From: Ochrobactrum sp. CM-21-5
GTDB taxonomy: Bacteria; Pseudomonadota; Alphaproteobacteria; Rhizobiales; Rhizobiaceae
Assembly (NCBI RefSeq): GCF_014253075.1
Contig: NZ_JACLZJ010000003.1
Span: 186,001-250,000 of the forward strand
DNA: 64,000 nt
Direction: 5' to 3'
The translations under genes and the position numbers were made by a program. Below the pieces are notes generated by a model. That model saw nothing but the letters and a program-made list of their open reading frames with translations. It ran no database searches and was not told the origin of the DNA. Position 1 is the stretch's first letter, and every line of letters begins with the position of its first letter. Below are positions 27,623-36,580 of this stretch, one piece after another.

Positions 27623-27660
27623 GCAGTTCTGGTTTAACTGAATGTTAGAACCAGAACTGC
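27623..27660. terminator. Convergent hairpin after csbD and the IalB-like gene
   Basis: GCAGTTCTGGTT / AACCAGAACTGC, a perfect 12-bp stem with a 14-nt loop, lies between the two convergent genes. It lacks a clear T-tract, so termination is likely but not certain. Confidence 0.6.
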
Positions 27661-27675
27661 ACGATTAGGCCTAAG

Positions 27676-28173
27676 TCACTGGCAGCGATCGACCCGCTGG
27701 AGTGAAGCCGACAATCCCATAAGAGAAAATGCGTAGCGGGTCTTGGTGCCGCGAGCCGAGGTGGCCTGCACCTTCAATGTCTTGCCTGCCCGCATGGCTT
27801 TCATCAGCCGCGCTTCATCTCCTTCGTCCTGCGCCCAGGCCCGGTTGCCCTCGCTGAAGAATGGAAATTGCGCCCCGTCAACCAGCACATTGACCTTGCT
27901 ATCCGCTTTCAACGGATACCCCATAACAAGCTGCGGGCTGTAATTCCCGCCTGATTTGGAAATAATTACAAAATTATCTCCATGTCTCACACCGGCGGGA
28001 TGGAAGCTCAAAGGCACGGTCAAAGCATAACACTTGTTTCCGGGCAGTTCACTGTTCTGATAAACGCCCCAGTCTCTGAATTCTCCGATATACGTTGTTT
28101 TCGCCAAAACGCCGAGAGAACTTGCCGCCAGCCCTGTAAGCGCCAATGCAACGGTGGCTGCAGTCTTCATCAT
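27676..28173 (-). CDS. Invasion-associated locus B (IalB) family protein
   Basis: The 165-residue exported protein has a signal peptide (TVALALTGLAASSLGVLA) and the IalB fold features: a leading GEFRDWGVYQN segment, NKCYALT, a glycine-rich middle, and LMKAMRAGKTLKVQATSARGTKTRYAFSLMGLSASLQRVDRC at the end. IalB of Bartonella promotes erythrocyte invasion; in free-living relatives the family is common and its role unknown. ATG 28173 has GGAGG 9 bp upstream, which decides the start against three further upstream Met codons. Confidence 0.8.
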   Translation of the reverse strand: MMKTAATVALALTGLAASSLGVLAKTTYIGEFRDWGVYQNSELPGNKCYALTVPLSFHPAGVRHGDNFVIISKSGGNYSPQLVMGYPLKADSKVNVLVDGAQFPFFSEGNRAWAQDEGDEARLMKAMRAGKTLKVQATSARGTKTRYAFSLMGLSASLQRVDRCQ

Positions 28174-28475
28174 TGCCAGGAACCTCCATAATTTCATGTG
28201 ATCACACCACATGAAAAATTGTTTCATTTCGTTATTATTTCCTTAACAAAGACCTAAAAATTTGTTGAACAAAAAACGGAAGAAAGATGTTGGTGGCGTG
28301 AGCCACTTCCCGCAAAGGGAGACGTCCTGAACTCTGAACAATCCGAGTATCGGGAATCAGCGCAGACGCGGAAAATCAGTGCGTGGTTTCTCGGAAAACC
28401 CGCATGCACGGGCTTTGCGAATGCGGTTACCCACTTACGGCACTCACGATCTAAGCCTTTGTTTTCAAAGAGAAA

Positions 28476-28552
28476 TGGTGGGCCCGGAGGGACTCGAACC
28501 CCCAACCAAGCGGTTATGAGCCGCCGGCTCTAACCAATTGAGCTACAGGCCC
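28476..28552 (-). tRNA. tRNA-Ile(CAU), lysidine-type, CCA encoded
   Basis: The minus strand folds as a full cloverleaf: acceptor GGGCCUG / CGGGCCC (with a G-U pair), D-arm GCUCAAUUGGUUAGAGC, anticodon loop CUCAUAA, T-arm GGGGGUUCGAGUCCCUC, and an encoded CCA end. The acceptor and T-stem match isoleucine tRNA(CAU), whose C34 is changed to lysidine by TilS, rather than elongator Met. The distinction rests on remembered family sequences. Confidence 0.88.
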
Positions 28553-28833
28553 CACGCATCCTTGCCCTACCCTAAAGAAAGGCGGGATACAAGCTGTCAA
28601 ATGTAACATCCGCCCTAATGCGCACATATTCGATTGCAATGCATGCAACCTTGAACCACGATCGCCGGACTTTTGGCCATCCGATTATGATTTTCTGCCG
28701 TTTCGAATCGGATATCATGCCGTTTGGCATAAGGGGAATTTAAGAAACGAGCAATTTTACTGACGAAGCAGCGCCCCTTTACGGCAAGAGCTGCTTTCCA
28801 TGAGCTGCCACAACATTCTCTATAGGAGATTAC

Positions 28834-29589
28834 ATGACCAACCGCGCGACCACCCTTCTTGCAGCCTCGTTTTCGGCAATCATGATCGCAGGCGCGATGA
28901 CCCTGCCTGCCATGGCACAGGAGAACCAGATGACGAAGCAGCCCGCACGCATCGCGGTGACCGGCGAAGGCACCATGACCTCGTCTCCCGATATGGCCAT
29001 CCTTAATCTGACCGTGTTGCGCGAAGCGAAGACTGCTCGCGAAGCCATGACGGCAAACAACGAAGCCATGGCAAAAGTTCTTGAAGCCATGAAGAAAGCC
29101 GGCGTGGAAGATCGCGACCTACAGACCGGTGGCATCAACATTCAGCCGCGTTATGTCTATCCCGACGACAAGAACGGCCTGAAGGAACCCAGCATTACTG
29201 GCTATTCCGTCTCGAACAGCCTGACTGTCCGCGTGCGCGATCTGGCTAAGGTCGGCAATGTGCTTGATGAATCCGTCACACTCGGCGTCAATCAGGGTGG
29301 CGACCTCAGCTTCGTCAACGATAATCCGTCATCAACAATCAACGAGGCACGCAAACGGGCTGTCGCTGATGCCATCGCAAAGGCAAAAACCCTTGCAGAC
29401 GCCGCCGGTGTTGGCCTTGGACCCGTTATCGAGATCAACGAACAGAGCCGCCCTCCCAGGCCGATGCCAATCGCCCGCGCCGAGTTCAAGACGATGGCTG
29501 CTGGAGCAGCTGCCGATTCCGTCCCCGTAGCGGCTGGTGAAAACAGCTATAACGTTTCGGTCAACGTCGTTTTCGAGATCAAGCAGTAA
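28834..29589 (+). CDS. SIMPL-domain periplasmic protein, BP26/OMP28-like
   Basis: The 251-residue protein has a signal peptide ending AMA and a SIMPL (DUF541) domain. Blocks [66 protein letters not shown] and [16 protein letters not shown] are nearly those of BP26, the immunodominant 28 kDa periplasmic antigen of Brucella, which forms ring-like oligomers. Several differences from the classical Brucella sequence, as I remember it, point to an Ochrobactrum-type strain. TAGGAGATTAC precedes the ATG. Function in the cell is not defined. Confidence 0.92.
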   Translation: MTNRATTLLAASFSAIMIAGAMTLPAMAQENQMTKQPARIAVTGEGTMTSSPDMAILNLTVLREAKTAREAMTANNEAMAKVLEAMKKAGVEDRDLQTGGINIQPRYVYPDDKNGLKEPSITGYSVSNSLTVRVRDLAKVGNVLDESVTLGVNQGGDLSFVNDNPSSTINEARKRAVADAIAKAKTLADAAGVGLGPVIEINEQSRPPRPMPIARAEFKTMAAGAAADSVPVAAGENSYNVSVNVVFEIKQ

Positions 29590-29644
29590 TTCACAACAGC
29601 CCGGAAAGTGGCATATGCCCTTTCTTGTTATGCTGCCAGACAAA

Positions 29645-29684
29645 AGAAAGCGCCGTCCCGATGGAGATCGGGACGGCGCTTTCT
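29645..29684. terminator. Bidirectional terminator
   Basis: A long stem AGAAAGCGCCGTCCCGAT / ATCGGGACGGCGCTTTCT with a GGAG loop separates two convergent genes. Confidence 0.9.
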
Positions 29685-29713
29685 CTGTTAAAGGGTGAGA
29701 ATTATCGGATCAA

Positions 29714-30067
29714 CTAGCGGATGATCGGGCAGCCGCGGCGGTTAGCGAACACGACGCCGGTCGGACGACCATGACGAAAACCGCGAACCTGAACCGACTT
29801 GCCACGATAGGCAACACGCGCATTGCGGATACCCATCCGGTGAGCCTTCATCTTGGCGCCTTCTACCGAGCAGGCCCGACCGCGATAAACGGGACGGCTA
29901 TGACGGTGGCCACGATAATCGACATTCACGATAGTTCCGTGGGCTGACGTGCTGATAGCGGGCACAGTCACCGGTGATGCCGCATTGGCCGAAGCACCGG
30001 CAGTGACGACAGCAGCAAGACCGAGAGCGGCGGTTACGACAATCGACTTAAACGAGATAGCGGACAT
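29714..30067 (-). CDS. Small exported basic protein, uncharacterised
   Basis: The 117-residue protein has a signal peptide (SIVVTAALGLAAVVTAGASANA) followed by a very basic, Arg/His/Gly-rich mature part (VDYRGHRHSRPVYRGRACSVEGAKMKAHRMGIRNARVAYRGKSVQVRG, ...NRRGCPIIR) with two Cys that may form a disulfide. Such proteins recur in Brucella-type genomes as hypothetical periplasmic proteins. AGAGGTTCAAG precedes the ATG. It has a shared terminator with the BP26-like gene. Function unknown. Confidence 0.75.
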   Translation of the reverse strand: MSAISFKSIVVTAALGLAAVVTAGASANAASPVTVPAISTSAHGTIVNVDYRGHRHSRPVYRGRACSVEGAKMKAHRMGIRNARVAYRGKSVQVRGFRHGRPTGVVFANRRGCPIIR

Positions 30068-30303
30068 CTTGAACCTCTTTCATAGTGTTTCCAGACCCTT
30101 GCGCCTGAGACACCCCGTTAGTAGCCCACGGGAGATGAACGGAAAGAAAAAACGGCGTTCATCCAGCGTTCAGCTTGCTGGCCATTCGGCGAACTGAAGG
30201 AATAATAATACTTAAAATCAATATATTAAGCCAAGTCGCGCTATACGAAAAACGCCGCGCGGCACAAGATTAAATTTAAGCAATGTTGAAAACATCACCA
30301 AAC

Positions 30304-30750
30304 CTATTTGGGCATGACCATGTGATCGAGATAATCATCATCGTCCTGCATGTCATGGTCGAAGGCCGTCACTTTTCCACGCACCGAAATACCGGCCTCG
30401 TGAACCGTATCCGGCGAACCGGATACGAGCGGATGCCACCAGTAGAGATCGGACCCTTCCGCCACGAGACGGTAGGCGCAGGTCACCGGCAGCCAGTCTA
30501 CCTCGTCTACGATTTCCGGGGTCAGGAAAACACAGTCGGGCACGGTCTTCTTGCGATTGGGATAATCGCTGCACTGGCATGTGTCTGAATTGAGCAGCGT
30601 GCACGCGACACTGGTCCAGTAGATCTCGTTGGTATCGTCATCCTGCAATTTATGCAGGCAGCATTGGCCGCAGCCATCGCACAAACTTTCCCACTCACGG
30701 CGGGTAAGTTGCTCAAGGGATTTCGTGCGCCAGAAAGGTTTATCGTTCAT
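30304..30750 (-). CDS. YcgN family cysteine-cluster protein (UPF0260)
   Basis: The 148-residue protein has the UPF0260 pattern: [81 protein letters not shown] and SVRGKV. The clustered cysteines suggest a zinc or iron-sulphur site. The biochemical role is unknown. It has its own unit with no clear operon partner. Confidence 0.9.
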   Translation of the reverse strand: MNDKPFWRTKSLEQLTRREWESLCDGCGQCCLHKLQDDDTNEIYWTSVACTLLNSDTCQCSDYPNRKKTVPDCVFLTPEIVDEVDWLPVTCAYRLVAEGSDLYWWHPLVSGSPDTVHEAGISVRGKVTAFDHDMQDDDDYLDHMVMPK

Positions 30751-30959
30751 GCTGCTGCATATAGTGCAATTGCGTCAGGAATGGCATGGACAAATCGCCG
30801 CCATTTTTTATTGAAAATCGGCAAGAGGCGGGTTATGTCTCACTCGTCACCTCAATGACCGTAAGCGTCTGACGTCAAGCAACGCATAAACTAGCTGGGA
30901 ACGGCTGGCTATAGCTTGATGGTATGTTGTGCGTTCCCTGCAAATTTTCAGGAATACCC

Positions 30960-31220
30960 ATGTCACAGTTTGACAGCTCGCGCAGCCGGAAACTGCCGGC
31001 GCGTTATGCATCCATTGTGATGCCGCTTATTCTTTCGATCATGATGACGTTCATCGTTTCATTGATCGCCACAGGTAATAGCCTCGGCTTCACTCACCCG
31101 GACCTCGCGCTCAACTGGATGTCCGCTTGGGGCCTATCCTGGCTGATCGCCTTCCCTGTCCTGCTTCTTATCCTGCCAATCGTGCGCAGGGTAGTGAGCT
31201 TGCTCTGCGAGCAGCCTTAG
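30960..31220 (+). CDS. DUF2798 family two-helix membrane protein
   Basis: The 86-residue protein has two membrane segments: YASIVMPLILSIMMTFIVSLIAT and WLIAFPVLLLILPIVRRVV, with the DUF2798 pattern of a conserved central NWM.AWGLSW. Function is unknown. I chose ATG 30960 (AGGAATACCC leader) over an upstream ATG at 30924 because the family starts with a short basic tail. Confidence 0.82.
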   Translation: MSQFDSSRSRKLPARYASIVMPLILSIMMTFIVSLIATGNSLGFTHPDLALNWMSAWGLSWLIAFPVLLLILPIVRRVVSLLCEQP

Positions 31221-31232
31221 CATCACAGTTAC

Positions 31233-31287
31233 GTTTTGATTTGATGCGCATTCCGAAAACCGCTTCACACTTTTCAGAATACGCTCG
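31233..31287 (-). repeat. Partial Bru-RS-like repeat
   Basis: On the minus strand this reads GAGCGTATTCTGAAAAGTG and onward to GGAATGCGCATC, matching the first half of the complete copies at 8600 and 52383. Confidence 0.55.
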
Positions 31288-31343
31288 AGACAAAAACGCC
31301 GCGCATCATCGATACACGGCGTTTCTTGTCATCGGGTCAAAGG

Positions 31344-31634
31344 TCAGCGGAATATATGCTCGCCTTGCTCGTCAACAATCTGACGTCCCTTGTTCAGCGT
31401 GATGCTCGCGGCATCTTCGATACCCGGGCAACGGTCCGCACGAATGAAACGATATTCTTTCAACTCGCCATCAATCGTCTTGGAAATCACACCGCAAACC
31501 TGATACTGCCCGCCCTCGCTGTAAGGCGTAGCAATGATCAGAAAGTCCTTGTGTTCAAGGCGCCCCGCCTCTTTCGGCTCTGTCGGCGCTTCAGAGGCGG
31601 AGCCTCCACCGAAAAGACGCTTCAAAAAGGACAT
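31344..31634 (-). CDS. HlyU-family protein
   Basis: The 96-residue protein starts MSFLKRLFGGGSASEAP and continues with EYKDF-like EHKDFLIIATPYSEGGQYQVCGVISKTIDGELKEYRFIRADRC, the HlyU pattern. The family name comes from a Vibrio haemolysin activator of different sequence; these short alphaproteobacterial members have no shown DNA-binding role. GGGAGGCGAC precedes ATG 31634, which decides the start against two upstream Met codons. Confidence 0.75.
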   Translation of the reverse strand: MSFLKRLFGGGSASEAPTEPKEAGRLEHKDFLIIATPYSEGGQYQVCGVISKTIDGELKEYRFIRADRCPGIEDAASITLNKGRQIVDEQGEHIFR

Positions 31635-31720
31635 GTCGCCTCCCTTTCCGTATCGATCCAAACTTCGTTGAATTCTACTCATCGAACCTTGGTCAAGCCC
31701 GTATGGCATTTAAATATTCT

Positions 31721-31757
31721 AAGGCGCCTGGATAGCATCGCCATCCAGGCGCCTTTG
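31721..31757 (-). terminator. Terminator-like hairpin after rpoD
   Basis: AAGGCGCCTGGAT / ATCCAGGCGCCTT, a 13-bp perfect stem 12 bp after the rpoD stop. The T-tract on the minus strand is weak. Confidence 0.7.
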
Positions 31758-31768
31758 TATTATCTGCA

Positions 31769-33787
31769 TCAGCTATCGAGGAACGAACGCAGCTTGCGCG
31801 AGCGGCTCGGATGCTTGAGCTTGCGCAGCGCCTTCGCTTCGATCTGACGAATACGTTCGCGGGTAACCGAGAACTGCTGGCCGACTTCTTCAAGCGTGTG
31901 GTCAGTGTTCATGCCGATACCGAAACGCATGCGCAGCACGCGCTCTTCACGCGGCGTGAGCGAAGCCAGAACCCGGGTCGTCGTATCGCGCAGATTGGCC
32001 TGAATGGCCGCATCGATCGGCAGAAGCGCGTTCTTGTCCTCGATGAAATCGCCCAGATGTGAATCTTCCTCGTCGCCGACCGGCGTTTCGAGCGAGATCG
32101 GCTCCTTGGCGATCTTCAGAACCTTGCGCACTTTTTCAAGCGGCATGGCAAGCTTTTCCGCCAGCTCTTCCGGCGTCGGTTCGCGACCGATTTCATGCAG
32201 CATCTGGCGCGAGGTACGGACGATCTTGTTGATCGTTTCGATCATATGCACCGGAATACGGATGGTGCGCGCCTGATCGGCGATTGAACGGGTGATTGCC
32301 TGTCTGATCCACCAGGTCGCATAGGTCGAGAACTTGTAACCGCGACGGTATTCGAACTTGTCGACCGCCTTCATGAGGCCGATATTGCCTTCCTGAATGA
32401 GATCCAGGAACTGCAGGCCGCGGTTTGTATATTTCTTGGCAATCGAGATCACCAGGCGCAGGTTTGCCTCGACCATTTCCTTCTTGGCGATGGTCGCTTC
32501 GCGCTCACCCTTCTGCACCTGATTGACGATGCGGCGGAACTCGCCGATCGAAATCGCAGTCTCGGTGGCGAGGTTCTGGATTTCACTGCGCAGGCGGTTA
32601 ATGGAACCAGATTCTTTGGCAGAAAATTCTTTCCATCCGCGCGCCGACAGCGTGCCCACGCGCTCTACCCAGTTCGGGTCAAGCTCATGCCCCTGATATT
32701 CCTTCAGGAATTCCTCACGGCGCACGCCGAACGATTCTGCAAGACGCAACAGCTTGCCTTCGTTCTGCACAAGCCGCTTGTTGATGTCATAAAGTTGCTC
32801 GACCAGCGCCTCGATGCGATTCTGGTTAAGCGAGAGCGACTTCACCGCCTTGATGAGCTGATCCTTCAGCTCCTTGTAGCGGCGCTCCTGACTGGAAGAC
32901 AGCTCACCGGTCGCCGCAAGACGGCCTTCGACCTGCTGATCCTGAAGCTTACGCAGCTTCTTGTAGGTATCGGCGATCAGGTCGAGCGTTTCCATAACCT
33001 GCGGACGCAGCTCGGCTTCCATCGCGGCCAGCGACAGATTTGCTTCGTCCTCGTCCTCGTCGTCGTCTTCCGCCGGCGTGTCGCCGCCGACATTGGTGAT
33101 GTCATCGTCATCGCGCGAGCGGCGTGCGGGCTTGTCATCACGCGGCTTTTCTTCTTCCACACGCTCGATCACCGGGGCCTGCTTGGCTTCCGGTCCGGCA
33201 TAGGTAGTTTCAAGATCGATGATTTCACGCAGAAGAATCTTGGATTCGTTCAGGTCTTCGCGCCAGATGATGATGGCCTGGAAGGTCAGCGGGCTTTCGC
33301 AAAGCCCAGCGATCATCGTTTCACGACCAGCCTCAATGCGCTTTGCGATGGCGATTTCGCCTTCGCGCGACAAAAGCTCGACCGACCCCATCTCGCGCAG
33401 ATACATGCGCACAGGGTCGTCGGTGCGGTCCGTAGGCTCTTTCTTGGTCGTCGTCGTGGCAACGGCGGTACCGCCGGTTTCGACCAGTTCGCCGCCTTCT
33501 TCCGCGTCGTCGTCGCCACCCTCTTCGCGGTCGTTATCCTGCTCATCGTCTTCCACGACGTTGATGCCCATGTCGGACAGCATCGACATTGTGTCTTCGA
33601 TCTGCTCGGAAGTCACTTCCTCGGAAGGCAGAACGGCATTGAGCTCGTCCATGGTGACGTAGCCGCGCTTTTTCGCGACCTTGATCATCTTCTTGACAGC
33701 GTCGTCAGAAAGGTCGAGAAGCGGACCGTCGGCAGCACCTTCGCGCTCGACTTCAGCTTCTTCGTTTTCCTTAGCCTTCGTTGCCAT
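31769..33787 (-). CDS. rpoD: RNA polymerase primary sigma factor RpoD
   Basis: The 672-residue sigma-70 has region 1.1 at the N-terminus, an acidic non-conserved stretch near residues 200-260 (DDDEDEDE), region 2 ([45 protein letters not shown]), region 3 and region 4 ([41 protein letters not shown]). It directs core polymerase to housekeeping promoters. GGAGAAGAACAT precedes the ATG. dnaG lies upstream on the same strand with a 442-bp gap that must hold the rpoD promoter. Confidence 0.98.
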   Translation of the reverse strand: MATKAKENEEAEVEREGAADGPLLDLSDDAVKKMIKVAKKRGYVTMDELNAVLPSEEVTSEQIEDTMSMLSDMGINVVEDDEQDNDREEGGDDDAEEGGELVETGGTAVATTTTKKEPTDRTDDPVRMYLREMGSVELLSREGEIAIAKRIEAGRETMIAGLCESPLTFQAIIIWREDLNESKILLREIIDLETTYAGPEAKQAPVIERVEEEKPRDDKPARRSRDDDDITNVGGDTPAEDDDEDEDEANLSLAAMEAELRPQVMETLDLIADTYKKLRKLQDQQVEGRLAATGELSSSQERRYKELKDQLIKAVKSLSLNQNRIEALVEQLYDINKRLVQNEGKLLRLAESFGVRREEFLKEYQGHELDPNWVERVGTLSARGWKEFSAKESGSINRLRSEIQNLATETAISIGEFRRIVNQVQKGEREATIAKKEMVEANLRLVISIAKKYTNRGLQFLDLIQEGNIGLMKAVDKFEYRRGYKFSTYATWWIRQAITRSIADQARTIRIPVHMIETINKIVRTSRQMLHEIGREPTPEELAEKLAMPLEKVRKVLKIAKEPISLETPVGDEEDSHLGDFIEDKNALLPIDAAIQANLRDTTTRVLASLTPREERVLRMRFGIGMNTDHTLEEVGQQFSVTRERIRQIEAKALRKLKHPSRSRKLRSFLDS

Positions 33788-34229
33788 ATGTTCTTCTCCA
33801 GGCGACCCCGGTCGCTTCTAAGATATATAGAGTGGTCGAACGGTTTTGCGAGGTCGCAATCCGTCAGTTGATTCTGCGAGTAGCCGATTTCCCGTTAATG
33901 GCGGATTAACCCTGCCATCAGCATCAGGCTCCATCATCTCCGATTTCTTGTGGGTAGATCCGGCGGCCAGCAGGCCTTTGCCACGGTTCTGACCCTCTTC
34001 CCTTGCTCAATCCCTGTATTGGGCTAAGCTTCAGAAAATCATCGGTATCCGTTTTTTCCTTGCTCGAACTGTCGTGATTCCGTCAATTAAGCCATGCGTC
34101 AAGAGCGACTCACCTGATTCGCGCTCAAAAAGCGAATCATTTGTTGTCGCGGACCATTTAGGGCACCATTCACAGGCTGCATCCCGCATTCCCGGCAGTT
34201 TTCACGACAGTGATTCGGATCGATCCGAA
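33788..34229. promoter_or_regulatory. dnaG-rpoD intergenic region with GANTC cluster and palindromes
   Basis: No gene is supported in these 442 bp. Five GANTC sites (CcrM methylation motif) lie between 34076 and 34231, plus one at 33870. There is a perfect 20-bp palindrome at 34212-34231 overlapping the dnaG stop, and a dyad GATTCGC / GCGAATC at 34116-34138. The rpoD promoter must be here but I could not fix its -10/-35. Confidence 0.5.
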
Positions 34230-36188
34230 TCAGAACCCGCCGGGCGGACGTCCCGATGACAGCCCAAAGCCGTCGATCAGGGCTTCAGTCGCATCTGCCT
34301 TCAAAATCTGGTTTTGTATATCGACGAGCCGCGCGAAAAGTTCGCCCGTTTCGTCCGTTTCAAGTGCAGCCTCCACGGCGCGCAACTCCTTATGTAGTGT
34401 GCGCGCGCGCTGATGCAAGTGAAGGGCCTGCCGTAGCGCCTCGCGGGCATCGTCCTCTGCAGCCAGTGCGGTGGCAGTCCACAACCGCGCGCCTCGCACC
34501 GCGGCCTCAAGCGCGTCGATCAATTCGCCATGTCCGGCATTCACCAGCGCATGGCGCATGGCAATGCCGTCTTCGACATGATCGGATGCCAGCACATCGA
34601 GCATGGCGAGATGTACTATCTTCAGGGCGTCGTGCTCCAGATCAAGCGCCGCCATTGTCTCGAAATCTTCCTCGATCAGTCGGGGATGATTGAGAAGCGT
34701 CAGCAAAATGGCGGTTTCGCGCAGCGGCGCATGAACGCCCGCACCCGGCCTCCCGCCCTTTACCAGCGTGGAGCGGACCAGACTGTCGGAGAATGCAAGG
34801 CGACCATTGCCCATATTGGCGCCACCGCGTCCGCGCCCTCCGTCATTGTGGCGATTGAACGATCCGCCGCGCTGTGCGTTCTGCCGTCCTCGCCCGAAGA
34901 ATATCTGGGTCCGGTCGCGCATTTCCTGCTGGTAGTGCCTGCGAATATCCTCGTGAGCGATACGGCTGGTAATTTCGCGCAGACGTGCCTCCAGTTCCGC
35001 GCGCCGCTCCGGCGTGTCGAAAACACCGCTGGTGGTTTCCCGCGTCCAGACCATATCGACCAGCGGCTTCGCCTCGCCCAATACCGCATGCAGCGCTGCC
35101 GCACCTTCGGCTTTGACAAGATCATCCGGGTCCTGCCCCTCCGGCAACAGCGCAAACCGCAAGGACTTGCCGGCCTGAAGTGCCGGAAGTCCCAGATCGA
35201 CCGCGCGGTAGGCGGCACGAAGTCCAGCGCCATCGCCATCAAAGCACAAAACGGGTTCCGGGCTGATACGCCAGAGGAGCTCCAGCTGCTCTTCGGTCAA
35301 GGCGGTGCCAAGTGGCGCCACCGCCTGATGGATACCCGCCTGCGCAAGTGCAATGACATCCATATATCCTTCGACGGCGATGATCGATTTCGCCGGTTCC
35401 CCACCCTGCGGCTGGCATGCCTTGCGCGCGCGCAAGGCATTATAAAGCACCCTGCCCTTGTGAAAGAGTTCCGTCTCGGGCGAATTCAGATATTTTGCAG
35501 GTGCGTCAGCTGAAAGCGCCCGTCCGCCGAAAGCGATGATGCGCCCGCGCAAGTCCTCGATCGGAAACATGACCCGGTCACGGAAGCGGTCATAGGAAAC
35601 CGCAATGCCTTCACCGTGAACAACGAGGCCGCATGCCTCGATCTGGTCGCGCGCGACGCCTCTGGCGGCGAGAAACTCCTTCAGGGCATTGCGCGATTCC
35701 GGGGCATAGCCGATCCGGAAAGACTGCTGGGTCACAGTCGCAAGGCCCCTGTCTCGCAGATAGGCGCGCGCTTTCGCCCCCGCTCCGCTCTGCAACTGAC
35801 TTTCGAAGAACTGCGCGGCCAGCTCCATCACATCATAGAGCGTTGCGCGCTGCGCCTCGCGCTTCTCCATTTCAGGGTCGCGCGCAGGCATTGGCACGCC
35901 CGCCATGTCGGCAACGCGTTCAACCGCCTCTGGAAAACTCAGACCTTCCAGATCGGTGAGAAACTTGAAATGATCACCCGTCACACCGCAGCCAAAGCAG
36001 TGGTAGCGCCCCTTGCGATCCTCACAGTGAAAACTCGGCGTTTTCTCGCCGTGGAAAGGGCAGCAAGCCCAGAAGTCTCCCTTCGGAGGATTGCTTTTCT
36101 TACGGTCGAACGAAACGCGCGCTCCGATCAGCGTCGAGATCGGCACGCGGTCTCTGATCTCTTCAAGAAAGGAGGGCGGAAAACGCAT
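34230..36188 (-). CDS. dnaG: DNA primase
   Basis: The 652-residue primase begins MRFPPSFLEEIRDRVPI, has the CHC2 zinc finger (CPFHGEKTPSFHC...YHCFGCGVTGD, residues ~40-70), the catalytic core with Toprim motifs (SIIAVEGYMDVIAL; LCFDGDGAGLRAA) and a C-terminal DnaB-interacting helical domain. It makes RNA primers at the fork. ATG 36188 was chosen; four more in-frame residues upstream have no support. rpoD is the next gene on the strand, a remnant of the macromolecular synthesis operon. Confidence 0.97.
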   Translation of the reverse strand: MRFPPSFLEEIRDRVPISTLIGARVSFDRKKSNPPKGDFWACCPFHGEKTPSFHCEDRKGRYHCFGCGVTGDHFKFLTDLEGLSFPEAVERVADMAGVPMPARDPEMEKREAQRATLYDVMELAAQFFESQLQSGAGAKARAYLRDRGLATVTQQSFRIGYAPESRNALKEFLAARGVARDQIEACGLVVHGEGIAVSYDRFRDRVMFPIEDLRGRIIAFGGRALSADAPAKYLNSPETELFHKGRVLYNALRARKACQPQGGEPAKSIIAVEGYMDVIALAQAGIHQAVAPLGTALTEEQLELLWRISPEPVLCFDGDGAGLRAAYRAVDLGLPALQAGKSLRFALLPEGQDPDDLVKAEGAAALHAVLGEAKPLVDMVWTRETTSGVFDTPERRAELEARLREITSRIAHEDIRRHYQQEMRDRTQIFFGRGRQNAQRGGSFNRHNDGGRGRGGANMGNGRLAFSDSLVRSTLVKGGRPGAGVHAPLRETAILLTLLNHPRLIEEDFETMAALDLEHDALKIVHLAMLDVLASDHVEDGIAMRHALVNAGHGELIDALEAAVRGARLWTATALAAEDDAREALRQALHLHQRARTLHKELRAVEAALETDETGELFARLVDIQNQILKADATEALIDGFGLSSGRPPGGF

Positions 36189-36580
36189 TATAACTATCAC
36201 TTCCAGACAGGGTTCGAACGCTGATCTAATCGCGCGTCACAATCCAGCCGCGCGCCGCCATGCTCTTCGGGTTTACAACCAGACCCTACATATAAGCGCG
36301 AGCACAAGCGGCGTCCATCGCACTTGCACCACCCTCCCCGCTAATCACATGCTGCCATCGGGAAAAAGGTTCAGGCTCTGTCCTTTCCGCCGCCCCGCGC
36401 ACCATTGTCATAAAACTGTCATAGAGCCGTTACATCAAGGGAGGAATGGTTGATTTTTCGCCCGTTCTGGCCCATATCTCTTGGATATTTGATTAGCCGG
36501 AACATATTTTTTCCCCTTATGTTGCGTTAGCTTAATCAGCAAGAATTTCGATATGAACCTCCAACCCGAAGGGATTTGCC
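36189..36580. promoter_or_regulatory. dnaG / Na-Pi cotransporter divergent control region
   Basis: This 392-bp interval holds no gene; it contains the Pho box described separately at 36405-36422. Confidence 0.6.
36405..36422 (+). promoter_or_regulatory. PhoB-binding Pho box
   Basis: TTGTCAT-AAAA-CTGTCAT is a nearly perfect direct repeat with the 11-bp period of the alphaproteobacterial Pho box, followed by a degenerate third repeat CCGTTAC. It sits about 160 bp upstream of the Na/Pi cotransporter start, oriented toward it. Confidence 0.8.

Noticed and set aside
32687-33871. A 394-codon open frame antisense to rpoD
   Set aside because: Composition is that of a reverse-frame shadow (Val/Leu/Phe/Arg-rich, no motifs); rpoD on the other strand is unambiguous.
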